Made by a program: the position numbers and the translations under genes. Positions 49,236 to 56,599 of a DNA stretch of 56,599 nt are shown here, one piece after another (the first letter of the stretch is position 1; each line of letters starts with the position of its first letter). Origin of the DNA: an uncultured Dorea sp. (GTDB taxonomy: Bacteria; Bacillota; Clostridia; Lachnospirales; Lachnospiraceae); assembly GCA_910578495.1 (NCBI GenBank), contig CAJTRE010000017.1:1-56599 (forward strand). Direction: 5' to 3'. The notes beneath the pieces are model-generated. The model saw only the letters and a program-made list of their open reading frames with translations. It made no database searches and was not told the DNA's origin.

Positions 49236-50835
49236 TTATTTATCCAGACTAACATAAGTGTATTCTTTGTAGCCTGCTTTGTCAATGGTATTCTCGTCCA
49301 ATGGATGCCCTTTTACATAAGAATAATATGGCGTAGCTATCATCATTTCAGAAAGAGGAACCATCGGAAGGTCCTGAACAAGAAGCTTTTGTGCTTCAAC
49401 ATAACACGCTCTTCTCTCATCTTCTTCCACTTTCACTCTTCCATCGGCAAGCACTTTATCCATTGCTTCATTTGAATATTCATAGATATTCATAGATATT
49501 CATAGAGCCATCAGATGCAAATCTTAAGGAAAGTCCGCCTGCATCCGGTCCCTGAAAGCCTCCCAGAATTGCAATATCATAATCATGATTAATCCATACT
49601 TTTTCATTCCATGCTGCCATCTCAGTGATATTCAGTTTTACGTCAATTCCAATTTCTTTTAAATTATCTTTCACAACGGTTCCGATATCACTGTAAGGAA
49701 TCTCATTCCATGCGTCCAGTTCCACAGAAAAATACATTCCATTCTTATCCGCCTTATATCCGGCCTCCTCAATCAACTTTCTCGCTTTATCCACATCCCG
49801 GTCCGGATACTTATCCTGCGTATTTAATGCCCATTTATACAATGAAACCATTGCCTCATCACACCGTTTGCCCACACCTTTTAACGCCTTTTCGACAACA
49901 GCATCTTTATCGACTCCACAAGCAACTGCTTCTCTTAATTTCGGATCAGCGAACACTCCGTCTTTAACATTAAATGCCACCTGATACCTCGCCGGCCACT
50001 GCTGCATTCCCACTACAAGATTTGGATTCCCCTCAAGAGTCTTCAGTTCACTGAGCGGTGGATTAACGCCTAATATATCAAGTTCTTCATTATAAAATGC
50101 CTGCAAAGCCGTATTCTCATCCGGGATAATTGAATACACAATTTTATCCAGATAAGGAACCTGCCCAAAATATTCATCATTCCTTTTCAACGTTACACTA
50201 ACTCCGCTTTCATATTCAGAAAATTTAAACGGACCTGTGCCGACAGGTTTTTTATTTGCCGGATTATCCAGCCAATCTGTTCCTTCATATAAATGTGCAG
50301 GCATGATCATACAACCATTCCACCCAAGATAAGACAGCAGATTTGCATCGTTCACCGACAGCTTAAATACAACTGTATGATCATCCGGAGCCTCAATACT
50401 CTCCACAGATGAAAGATTACTTTTAATCTGTCCGTTTTCATTAATAATCTGGTCAAATGTCCATTTGACATCTTTAGATGTACATGGTTCTCCGTCATGC
50501 CATTTAACGTCTTTTCGAAGATGGAATGTAATCTCCTTCCCATCTTCCGAAATCTCCCACTCTTCAGCCAGATCCGGTACCAGTTCCTGCTTATTATTCA
50601 GCTTGATCAAACGGCTGAAAATATTCTGTCCGATATCGAACAGCACATCATCAGATTTTGCATCCGGATTAAACGACTGCGGATCCTGCGGGATACCTAC
50701 AACGAGTGTTCCTCCCTGTTTCGATTCTCCTCCCTTTGAGCTTTCACTTTCCTGGGAACCGCCGCATCCTGCCAGACAGCCTGCCGTCAACAGAGCCGCC
50801 ATAAGAGCGGCTGCTATTCTTTTTACTTTCTTCAT
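49236..50835 (-). pseudogene. Peptide-binding lipoprotein of a second Opp/Dpp system, frameshifted by a 10-bp repeat
   Basis: This is a family 5 solute-binding protein gene. The signal peptide (KKVKRIAAALMAALLTAGC) has two possible lipobox cysteines, at 20 and 24. The family pattern follows (TLVVGIPQDPQSFNPDAKSD, EWEISEDGKEITFHLRKDVK, WHDGEPCTSKDVKWTFDQI). After GSMNIYEYL the frame stops at about 49480. The rest of the protein (SNEAMDKVLADGRVKVEEDE to the end, VSLDK) continues in another frame to 49236. The shift is exactly at three tandem copies of ATATTCATAG (49476-49505). Two copies would restore one frame of about 530 codons. As given it is broken, but possibly switchable. The surrounding transporter genes are intact. 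Confidence 0.9.
49476..49505. repeat. Three tandem copies of a 10-bp unit inside a coding region
   Basis: ATATTCATAG occurs at 49476-49485, 49486-49495 and 49496-49505 without mismatch. Because 10 is not a multiple of 3, gain or loss of a unit changes the reading frame of the binding-protein gene. Two copies give an open frame, three give truncation. Confidence 0.92.
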
Positions 50836-50855
50836 AGTCTCTCTCCTTTCATTTT

Positions 50856-51878
50856 TTAATTTTTTATTTCTTGTTCATCTTCTTTTTCGTTGAGAAGATG
50901 ACAGGAAGCCTTATGAGTATCACTGATCTTTTGCATATCTGGATAAGTTTGCGCACACTTTCCGGCGGCAAATGGACACCTGGGTGCAAAATAACATCCC
51001 GGACCATTATCAATAGGACTTGGAGGCTCTCCATCTACCTTGATCTTCTCTTTCTTTTCAAATACATCTATAGAAGAACAATTAGAGATTAGCGCTTTTG
51101 TATATGGATGCTGTGGATTATGAAGTACCTCATCTGTAATCCCCTCCTCTACAATCCTTCCAAGATACATAACGATCACCCTGTCTGATATATAGCGTAC
51201 TGTATTAATATCATGGGAAATAAACAACAATGTGGTTCCGTTTTCTCTTGCAAGGTTCTGTAACATTTTTATAACATCTGCTCTCACAGATACATCAAGC
51301 ATGGAAACCGGTTCATCTGAAATCAGAACTTTGGGCTTTAACAGCATCGCTCTTAAAATAGATACTCTCTGCAGCTGACCTCCCGATAGTTCATGCGGTC
51401 GTCGGTCCATATAGTCCTCTGCCGGTTTCAGTTCTACACTTTCCAAGCCTTTCGTAATAATCTCCATTTTTTCTTCTTTTGTATTTCCAATATGATGAAT
51501 ATCCAGCACTTCCATCAATATTTTCTTGATTGTATATCGGGGATCAAACGTGTCAAAGGGATTTTGAAAAACCATCTGAACATTTCTTCGGAATTGAAGT
51601 TTATCATTTTTATAAAATTCATTAATTTCTCTGTCTCCTACTATAATCTGTCCGGATGTTACATCTTCCAGCTTAATCAACAATTTCCCGAATGTTGACT
51701 TTCCACATCCTGATTCTCCGATAATACCCGTAATTTCTCCCGGTCTGACCTCCAAACTAATCCCATCCACCGCTTTTACCTTTTTCTTTTCCGAAAATAG
51801 CAGCTTTCCTGAACCACTGCCTTTTTGCTCGAAATATTTATAAACATTTTTCACTCTTATGCTGCAATTATCCATCAT
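50856..51878 (-). CDS. Peptide ABC transporter ATP-binding protein (OppF/DppF type)
   Basis: This 340-residue ATPase has Walker A GESGCGKST, signature LSGGQLQRVSILRA, Walker B VLISDEPVSMLD and the C-terminal CYFAPRCPFAAGKC Cys cluster of OppF/DppF proteins. Its start overlaps the preceding oppD-like gene by 11 bp. It belongs to the second peptide-import operon of the window and resembles oppF at 15451-16419 in domain layout but is clearly a different sequence. Confidence 0.92.
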   Translation of the reverse strand: MMDNCSIRVKNVYKYFEQKGSGSGKLLFSEKKKVKAVDGISLEVRPGEITGIIGESGCGKSTFGKLLIKLEDVTSGQIIVGDREINEFYKNDKLQFRRNVQMVFQNPFDTFDPRYTIKKILMEVLDIHHIGNTKEEKMEIITKGLESVELKPAEDYMDRRPHELSGGQLQRVSILRAMLLKPKVLISDEPVSMLDVSVRADVIKMLQNLARENGTTLLFISHDINTVRYISDRVIVMYLGRIVEEGITDEVLHNPQHPYTKALISNCSSIDVFEKKEKIKVDGEPPSPIDNGPGCYFAPRCPFAAGKCAQTYPDMQKISDTHKASCHLLNEKEDEQEIKN

Positions 51879-52836
51879 CTTCCTCCTCTGCCAAATGGCA
51901 CATTACCTTCCTTCCATTTTTGTAAACTTTAAACGGAGGTCTTTCTTCAAAGCACTGTTTTATTGCATACTCACATCTAGGTGCAAATACACAGCCGCCG
52001 GGAAGCTGACTTAAATCCGGAAGACTTCCAGCCATACTGTAAATCTCCGTCCGTTCTCCTTTAAATTCTGGAAATGATTTCAATAAGCCGATAGTATAAG
52101 GGTGCTTTGGATTTCCGATAACATCAACCACGAATCCATACTCTAATAAAAATCCTGCATACATCACAGCTACCTTTTTACAGGTATTGGCAACAATCGA
52201 CATATCATGAGTGATCATCAATCTTGTGATCTTCAACTTTTTCTCTAGATCCATAATCTCCGTCAGAATCTGCGATTCTGTGATTACATCTAATGCCGTC
52301 GTTGCTTCGTCCATGATGAGCAATTTGGGATTGAACATTAAACTCAATGCAATCGACACCCTCTGCATCATTCCACCTGAAAGTTCATGCTGATAAAGAT
52401 TAAAAACTCTTTTTGGAAGATTCACCATCTCCAACAATTCTAAGACTCTTTTTTTAGCTTCTTCATTCGATGAATCTGGAAAATGTACCTTGTAAATCCT
52501 CATCATCTGTTTTCCGATACGATGAACCGGACTTAATGCATTCATAGATTTCTGAAATACAGTTGCAATCTGTGTCCATCTTAATTCGTTAAACTCATCT
52601 TGCGTCATATTCAAGATTTCTTTACCGTCAAAATAACAATTTCCCTCTACAAGAGCTGATTGCGGAAGCAGTTTCAAAAGCATTGTCGCCAACGTAGATT
52701 TCCCGGAACCTGATTCTCCCACAATACCAACAGACTCCTGTTCTTCCACATTAAAACTAATATCGTTGACTGCATGAATTTCTACATTTTTCATTTGATA
52801 AATCACGCTTGCATTTTTTATTTTTAATAAACTCAT
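51868..52836 (-). CDS. Peptide ABC transporter ATP-binding protein (OppD/DppD type)
   Basis: This 322-residue ATPase has Walker A GESGSGKST, signature LSGGMMQRVSIALSL, Walker B LLIMDEATTALD and the C-terminal GCVFAPRCEYAIKQC cluster. Walker B reads DEA in place of the usual DEP, a tolerated change. It pairs with the following OppF-like protein. It starts 11 bp after the oppC-like gene. Confidence 0.92.
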   Translation of the reverse strand: MSLLKIKNASVIYQMKNVEIHAVNDISFNVEEQESVGIVGESGSGKSTLATMLLKLLPQSALVEGNCYFDGKEILNMTQDEFNELRWTQIATVFQKSMNALSPVHRIGKQMMRIYKVHFPDSSNEEAKKRVLELLEMVNLPKRVFNLYQHELSGGMMQRVSIALSLMFNPKLLIMDEATTALDVITESQILTEIMDLEKKLKITRLMITHDMSIVANTCKKVAVMYAGFLLEYGFVVDVIGNPKHPYTIGLLKSFPEFKGERTEIYSMAGSLPDLSQLPGGCVFAPRCEYAIKQCFEERPPFKVYKNGRKVMCHLAEEEDDG

Positions 52837-52847
52837 AATTCTCCTCT

Positions 52848-53678
52848 CTACCTTTTCGCTTGTAATTTAGGATTTAATGTGTTATTTAATCCATCTCCTA
52901 TAAGATAAAAGGCAAGTACTGTAATCACAATCGCAAGACCTGAAAATGTAGATACCCACCATCCATTTGCCAAGTAAGATTTCCCATGGAATACCATCTG
53001 TCCCCAACTAATCAGATTAGGATCGCCAAGCCCCAGAAAACTCAGACTGGACTCCAGTAAGATTGCCTGAGAAATATTCATCGTAGTATTTGCAATGATT
53101 GGAAAAATTCCGTTAGGAATAATATGTTCTATCAAAATTCTTCCTCTGCTTTTCCCGAGCGTAGTCTGCGCCTTAATAAACGTCCGTTCCCTAAGTGATA
53201 ATGCCTGCGCCCGCATAAGCTTTGCATTGCTTGTCCACGTCGTCAAACCTATAATAATCATCATATTAAACAGATTGGATCCAAACAATGCAACCACAAT
53301 CAATATAAGGAAGAATGTCGGAAGCATCAAAAAGATATTAATAATCTCTGAAACTATCATATCTGTCTTTCCGCCCAAATATCCGGCAAGACCTCCTATG
53401 ATAATTCCAATAACCGCCGAAATGACCGCCGCGATAACTCCGACTAAGATCGATGTTCTTGCACCGTATAAAATCTCGCTGAAAACATCTCTTCCCAGGC
53501 CATCTGTACCCAATATGTAAGTTCCTCCCGGACGGGCCAGAATATCATCATTTAGTTTAAACGGATCATGCGTTGCAAATACAGGCGCCATAACTGCAAC
53601 GACCAGAATAAACAACAGTAAAATAATACCGTTTCGAAGCTGTTTGTTATCATTTATCTTTAACAACATTTTTTTCAT
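52848..53678 (-). CDS. Peptide ABC transporter permease (OppC/DppC type)
   Basis: This permease of about 276 residues has a first membrane segment (GIILLLFILVVAVMAPVFA), the TYILGTDGLGRDVFSEILYG motif of OppC/DppC, and the EAA-type loop FIKAQTTLGKSRGRILIEHI. I start it at 53678, just after AGGTGAGG and 20 bp after the upstream permease's stop. An earlier ATG at 53738 would overlap that gene heavily and add atypical residues. Confidence 0.92.
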   Translation of the reverse strand: MKKMLLKINDNKQLRNGIILLLFILVVAVMAPVFATHDPFKLNDDILARPGGTYILGTDGLGRDVFSEILYGARTSILVGVIAAVISAVIGIIIGGLAGYLGGKTDMIVSEIINIFLMLPTFFLILIVVALFGSNLFNMMIIIGLTTWTSNAKLMRAQALSLRERTFIKAQTTLGKSRGRILIEHIIPNGIFPIIANTTMNISQAILLESSLSFLGLGDPNLISWGQMVFHGKSYLANGWWVSTFSGLAIVITVLAFYLIGDGLNNTLNPKLQAKR

Positions 53679-53697
53679 ATTCCTCACCTGCCTTTTC

Positions 53698-54663
53698 CTA
53701 TTTGTATCTAATTCTGGGATCAATGATTGCATAAACAATATCTACAATGATCATCGTCACACTAATGGAAACTGCAAGCACAAGATAAATTCCCATAAGT
53801 AATGGATAATCCCTTTTCATGATTGCATCCATTAATAAACGCCCCATTCCAGGCCATGCAAAAACAATCTCTACAATAACAATCCCGCCCAAAACATATG
53901 CCAGTGAAATTCCAAATAATGTGACAGACGGTAAAATCGCATTTTTAAAAACATAGTTTCTAAAAATATGACTTTCTTTCATTCCAACGGCCTTGAATGT
54001 TGTAATAAAATCTTCAGAAATGATCTGGATTACTGAAGATCTTGCAATTCTGAAAAATTTAGGTATTTGAATTAACGTTACTGTGATAAGCGGCAGGCAC
54101 AAATGATACAAAATATCAGCAACCCTTGCGAATCCCGTATATTCTTCACGCAAATTCACCATTCCAGCAGTCGGGAAAATTTTTATTGTTGATGCAAAAA
54201 GCAAAATCAACATAAGCCCAAGCCAAAAACCCGGAGTGGAATCAAAAATATATGACAATCCATTTGCCACTATATCGAATTTAGACCCTTTTCTCCTTGC
54301 CGCGTAAATTCCCAATAAAGTACCGATCAAAACTGCAAGCAATACTCCTGTCAAAGCAAGCAATAGAGTAGGAAACACCTTTTCCAAAATCAGAACAGCA
54401 ACCGGCGCATCACTAACGATAGAATACCCCAGATCTCCCTGAAACAATGTTTTAATATAGTCCATAAACTGAACGGGCAGTGGCTCATCCAATCCATATT
54501 TTTGCGTCAACGCCTCAACCATTTCCGGCGAAGGATTATCTTGCCCCGCTAATATAGTGATCGGATCACCAGGCACTGTATGGATCAACGTAAAACTAAT
54601 AATCAACGAAATAAAAATAATAACGATTCCTGATAGAATCCGTTTCACTAAATACCTTCTCAT
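53698..54663 (-). CDS. Peptide ABC transporter permease (OppB/DppB type)
   Basis: This 321-residue permease has the N-terminal segment and HTVPGDPIT motif (RILSGIVIIFISLIISFTLI), KYGLDEPLPVQF, the EAA-type loop FITTFKAVGMKESHIFRNYV and the usual C-terminal DPRIRYK. I start it at 54663 because GGAGGAG lies 9-15 nt upstream and the protein then begins like other OppB proteins; an upstream ATG at 54732 would include the promoter region. It is the first gene of the second peptide operon. Confidence 0.92.
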   Translation of the reverse strand: MRRYLVKRILSGIVIIFISLIISFTLIHTVPGDPITILAGQDNPSPEMVEALTQKYGLDEPLPVQFMDYIKTLFQGDLGYSIVSDAPVAVLILEKVFPTLLLALTGVLLAVLIGTLLGIYAARRKGSKFDIVANGLSYIFDSTPGFWLGLMLILLFASTIKIFPTAGMVNLREEYTGFARVADILYHLCLPLITVTLIQIPKFFRIARSSVIQIISEDFITTFKAVGMKESHIFRNYVFKNAILPSVTLFGISLAYVLGGIVIVEIVFAWPGMGRLLMDAIMKRDYPLLMGIYLVLAVSISVTMIIVDIVYAIIDPRIRYK

Positions 54664-54687
54664 ATACACTATCTCCTCCCGCGAATT

Positions 54688-54701
54688 GCGAACATGTTCG
54701 C
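54688..54701. promoter_or_regulatory. TetR operator candidate of the second peptide operon
   Basis: GCGAACATGTTCGC is a perfect 14-bp palindrome. It lies between the predicted transcription start (near 54717) and the oppB-like start codon, an ideal site for repression. The TetR protein encoded at the end of the same operon is the likely binder. Confidence 0.65.
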
Positions 54702-54723
54702 TTTTTCTATATAAATTATTTGT

Positions 54724-54752
54724 ATAATACATCTTTTTTTTATAATTGTCAA
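54724..54752 (-). promoter_or_regulatory. Promoter of the second peptide operon
   Basis: On the minus strand, -35 TTGACA (54752-54747) and -10 TATTAT (54729-54724) have a 17-bp spacer, close to the sigma-A consensus. It lies 31 bp from the palindromic repeat element at 54783. Confidence 0.75.
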
Positions 54753-54782
54753 TATATTTTTATATAACATTATTTTCCTCTG

Positions 54783-54878
54783 GTAACTATTCAGCCATGC
54801 GCTGATATAACAGACAGGATGTGCAGGCTAGCTTGCAACAGACTGTATGATATAATCAGCGCATGGCTGAATAGTTAC
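54783..54878. repeat. ATTCAGC palindromic intergenic element, 96 bp
   Basis: This is the fullest copy. Perfect 24-bp inverted ends begin GTAACTATTCAGCCATGCGC and finish with the exact complement. The 48-bp centre contains a further near-palindrome (TGCAGGCTAGCTTGCA), so the whole unit can fold into a long hairpin. It lies between the MATE gene's terminator and the promoter of the peptide operon. No ORF is present, so any mobility would need help from elsewhere. Confidence 0.88.
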
Positions 54879-54915
54879 TTCCTCAAATCATTTCGTCTGT
54901 TTAAATTTTTTCAAC

Positions 54916-54946
54916 AAAAAAATGCAGACCATTTTACTGATCTGCA
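54916..54946 (-). terminator. Terminator of the MATE gene
   Basis: On the minus strand TGCAGATC and GGTCTGCA form the stem, followed by TTTTTTTG. It begins about 11 bp after the stop codon. Confidence 0.88.
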
Positions 54947-54957
54947 CTCTCTTTTAG

Positions 54958-56289
54958 CTATTCTCCATAATGATATTTTTTACGTTTTTTTACAAAAAAC
55001 CAGATAGATACAAAAACTGTTAAAGCCTCTGCAATAGGAACTGACAGCCACACACCATTTTCTCCTATAATCCGCGGAAGAAGAAGAATACATCCTATCA
55101 ATAGTCCGAACGTCCTTAAAAACGAAATGATTGCCGACACTTTCCCGTCAGAAAACGCTGTAAATATACCGGATGCAAAAATATTCATTCCTGCAAAGAG
55201 ATAATTAAAGGAAAACAGGAAAAATCCCCCTGCCGCAATCGCAAATGTCTCGGTGTTCCGAGGCGTAAAGATAGAAACAATCACTTCTGAACCTGCAAGC
55301 GCCATAATCGTTATAACTACAGATGACATCACAATAAACATAACGCAGATTTTGTAGATCCGTTTCAAAAGAGTTTCGTTCTGCCTGCCATAATTAAAGC
55401 TGAACACCGGCGCTACTCCCATCGAAAAGCCCATGTACAAAGCGTTAAATAAAAATTGTCCATAAAGCACGATGGTAATAGCCGCTACTCCCTCTTCTCC
55501 CATTAAATCCAACATGATAATATTGAAAAGATACGTCACAATTGCGTTTGAAAGATTGGTCACCATCTCTGAAGAACCATTTAAACAGCTCTCTTTCAAT
55601 ACTTGCATATCCAGAGACGGTTTCACAAAATGCAAATCATTTTTCACACAGCAGAAATATATTACACCTATAACTGCCGGTATCATCTGGCCCAGTCCTG
55701 TGGCTATAGCAGCTCCTGCAATTCCCATATGAAAAGGTCCCATCAAAATATAATCAAACACAGAATTGGTAATACCTCCAAGAATTGTAATCGTAAGTCC
55801 TATATGAGGTTTCCCTGCTGTCACGAAAAACATTTGAAAGAACATCTGCAACATACATGCAGGACCAAAATACAACAAAATACTTAGATAGGTTTCACAA
55901 TATTCCTGAATCACTGGTGTAGAACCCAGTAATTTTACCAACGGAGTAAGAGCTGCATATCCAAGAATTAACGATACAATACCAAAAATAACGCTTACTA
56001 ATGCAATCATGGAAAAATCTCTTCGCGCCTCGTCTCCCTTCTTCTCACCCAGTTTTCTGGCAATAACCGCACTTCCACCACTGGCAAGCATGATTCCTAC
56101 TGCGATTAGGATATTAATAACCGGAAAGACAATATTTGTAGCAGAAAGCGCTTTACTTCCCACCAGCCTGGATATGAAAATTCCGTCTACAATTGTATAT
56201 AAAGACATAAACACCATCATAACCATAGACGGCAACGCAAACCTTAATAAAGAAAAAAACTTGAAGTCTTTACTGATTGAGTTACTCAT
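54958..56289 (-). CDS. MATE-family efflux transporter
   Basis: This 443-residue polytopic protein of the multi-antimicrobial extrusion family has about twelve membrane segments in two halves. FALPSMVMMVFMSLYTIVDG and IFISRLVGSKALSATNIVFP are the typical first-helix signature, and the second half repeats the fold (AIVTYLFNIIMLDLMGEEGV onward). MATE proteins export cationic or amphipathic compounds using Na+ or H+; the substrate here is unknown. The start at 56289 has GGAGGG 9 nt upstream, whereas the longer frame to 56346 overlaps the rRNA operon's terminator. It stands alone between terminators. Confidence 0.92.
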   Translation of the reverse strand: MSNSISKDFKFFSLLRFALPSMVMMVFMSLYTIVDGIFISRLVGSKALSATNIVFPVINILIAVGIMLASGGSAVIARKLGEKKGDEARRDFSMIALVSVIFGIVSLILGYAALTPLVKLLGSTPVIQEYCETYLSILLYFGPACMLQMFFQMFFVTAGKPHIGLTITILGGITNSVFDYILMGPFHMGIAGAAIATGLGQMIPAVIGVIYFCCVKNDLHFVKPSLDMQVLKESCLNGSSEMVTNLSNAIVTYLFNIIMLDLMGEEGVAAITIVLYGQFLFNALYMGFSMGVAPVFSFNYGRQNETLLKRIYKICVMFIVMSSVVITIMALAGSEVIVSIFTPRNTETFAIAAGGFFLFSFNYLFAGMNIFASGIFTAFSDGKVSAIISFLRTFGLLIGCILLLPRIIGENGVWLSVPIAEALTVFVSIWFFVKKRKKYHYGE

Positions 56290-56314
56290 AAATTTTCCCT
56301 CCTGTCTATTTACA

Positions 56315-56345
56315 TAATAAAAAAAGACAATACTGCAAAGTATCA
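56315..56345 (-). terminator. Terminator downstream of the 23S rRNA gene
   Basis: On the minus strand ATACT-TTGC-AGTAT is followed by TGTCTTTTTTT. It lies about 120 bp after the 23S 3' end and appears to end the rRNA transcript before the MATE gene. Confidence 0.7.
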
Positions 56346-56464
56346 TCCCTTTTTATTGTATATACCTTCAAAACTGCATATAAGAAATCTCTTCATCCAT
56401 TCTCCAACCTATCACCTGACGTGTCTGAGTGCGGTTTCTTCTCCATTCCGCTCTCTCCACTCTT

Positions 56465-56599
56465 GGTCATGCCCTCGACCGATTAGTAGCAGTCAGCTCC
56501 ATACATTACTGCACTTCCACCTCTGCCCTATCTACCTCGTCGTCTTCAAGGGGTCTTACTGCTTGCGCAGGGATATCTCATCTTGAGGGGGGCTTCACG
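56465..56599 (-). rRNA. 23S ribosomal RNA, 3' end (partial)
   Basis: Read on the minus strand from the window's right edge, the sequence is the conserved 3' terminus of 23S rRNA: GAAGCCCCCCTCAAGATGAG, then GAGGTGGAAGTGCAG, GGAGCTGAC and CTAATCGGTCGAGG. The mature end is near 56465. The gene continues beyond the window. The 120 bp downstream hold no 5S rRNA sequence, only a spacer and a terminator. Confidence 0.95.

Noticed and set aside
54783..54878. The inverted element as an ordinary transcription terminator
   Set aside because: It has no U-tract, and the MATE gene already has a proper terminator at 54916-54946. The same ends recur at other loci.
56340..56464. A 5S rRNA gene after the 23S gene
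   Set aside because: No conserved 5S segments can be found; the stretch is a short spacer plus terminator.
1..56599. CRISPR arrays, prophage or insertion-sequence transposase genes
   Set aside because: No regularly spaced repeats, no phage structural genes and no transposase were recognised on either strand.

Overview
The window reads as chromosomal DNA of a low-GC Firmicute, most likely a gut Lachnospiraceae (Clostridia). The clues are the protein families (VanW and VanZ proteins, GPH sugar porters, the small 'endosialidase'-annotated protein), AGGAGG-type ribosome sites, U-tailed terminators, and a 23S rRNA 3' end of clostridial type at the right edge. Species cannot be fixed from sequence alone.

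Layout. (1) 1-9.6 kb, all minus: a bacterial microcompartment (BMC) operon led by a class II FBA-type aldolase. It continues with a CoA-acylating aldehyde dehydrogenase fused behind a class II aldolase-like domain that has lost its metal ligands, three BMC-H shell proteins, the phosphotransacylase PduL, a BMC-P vertex protein, a CoA-disulfide-reductase-like flavoprotein, a two-subunit CoA-transferase-like enzyme and the ATPase of a sugar ABC importer. A near-consensus promoter with two matching palindromes precedes it. No signature dehydratase, glycyl-radical enzyme, BMC-T or alcohol dehydrogenase is visible. (2) 9.6-15.4 kb: a small conserved protein, a GntR-clpC pair, alanine dehydrogenase, and a divergent RpiR regulator. 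(3) 15.4-21.2 kb: a complete oligopeptide ABC operon (oppABCDF order). (4) 21.3-28.7 kb: purEMND, an M29-type aminopeptidase with a long N-terminal extension, two small membrane genes, a 50-residue membrane peptide and pyrE. (5) 28.8-33.3 kb: a VanW-domain protein, a deletion scar joining the 3' remnants of a surface protein gene and an XRE regulator gene, and an unknown tail-anchored protein. (6) 33.5-39.3 kb: a carbohydrate operon (SDR dehydrogenase, FGGY kinase, GPH porter, HAD phosphatase) divergent from a ROK regulator, then tRNA-Trp. (7) 39.4-47.1 kb: a pantothenate-type ECF S component divergent from coaBC, a class I aminotransferase, then an ornithine-cyclodeaminase-family gene and an IlvD/Edd-family dehydratase divergent from a LysR gene. 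(8) 47.2-54.8 kb: a second peptide ABC operon with an M14 carboxypeptidase and a TetR regulator; its binding-protein gene is frameshifted at a three-copy 10-bp tandem repeat. (9) 55-56.6 kb: a MATE exporter and the 3' end of a 23S rRNA gene, with no 5S gene in the usual downstream position.

How the parts fit. Region 1 suggests import of a sugar or sugar-derived molecule, aldol cleavage, and conversion of the released aldehyde to acyl-CoA and then acyl phosphate inside a protein shell. The substrate is not known. Regions 3 and 8 pair peptide import with peptidases. Three copies of a palindromic intergenic element (GTAACTATTCAGCCAT ends) occur at about 28.8, 45.9 and 54.8 kb.
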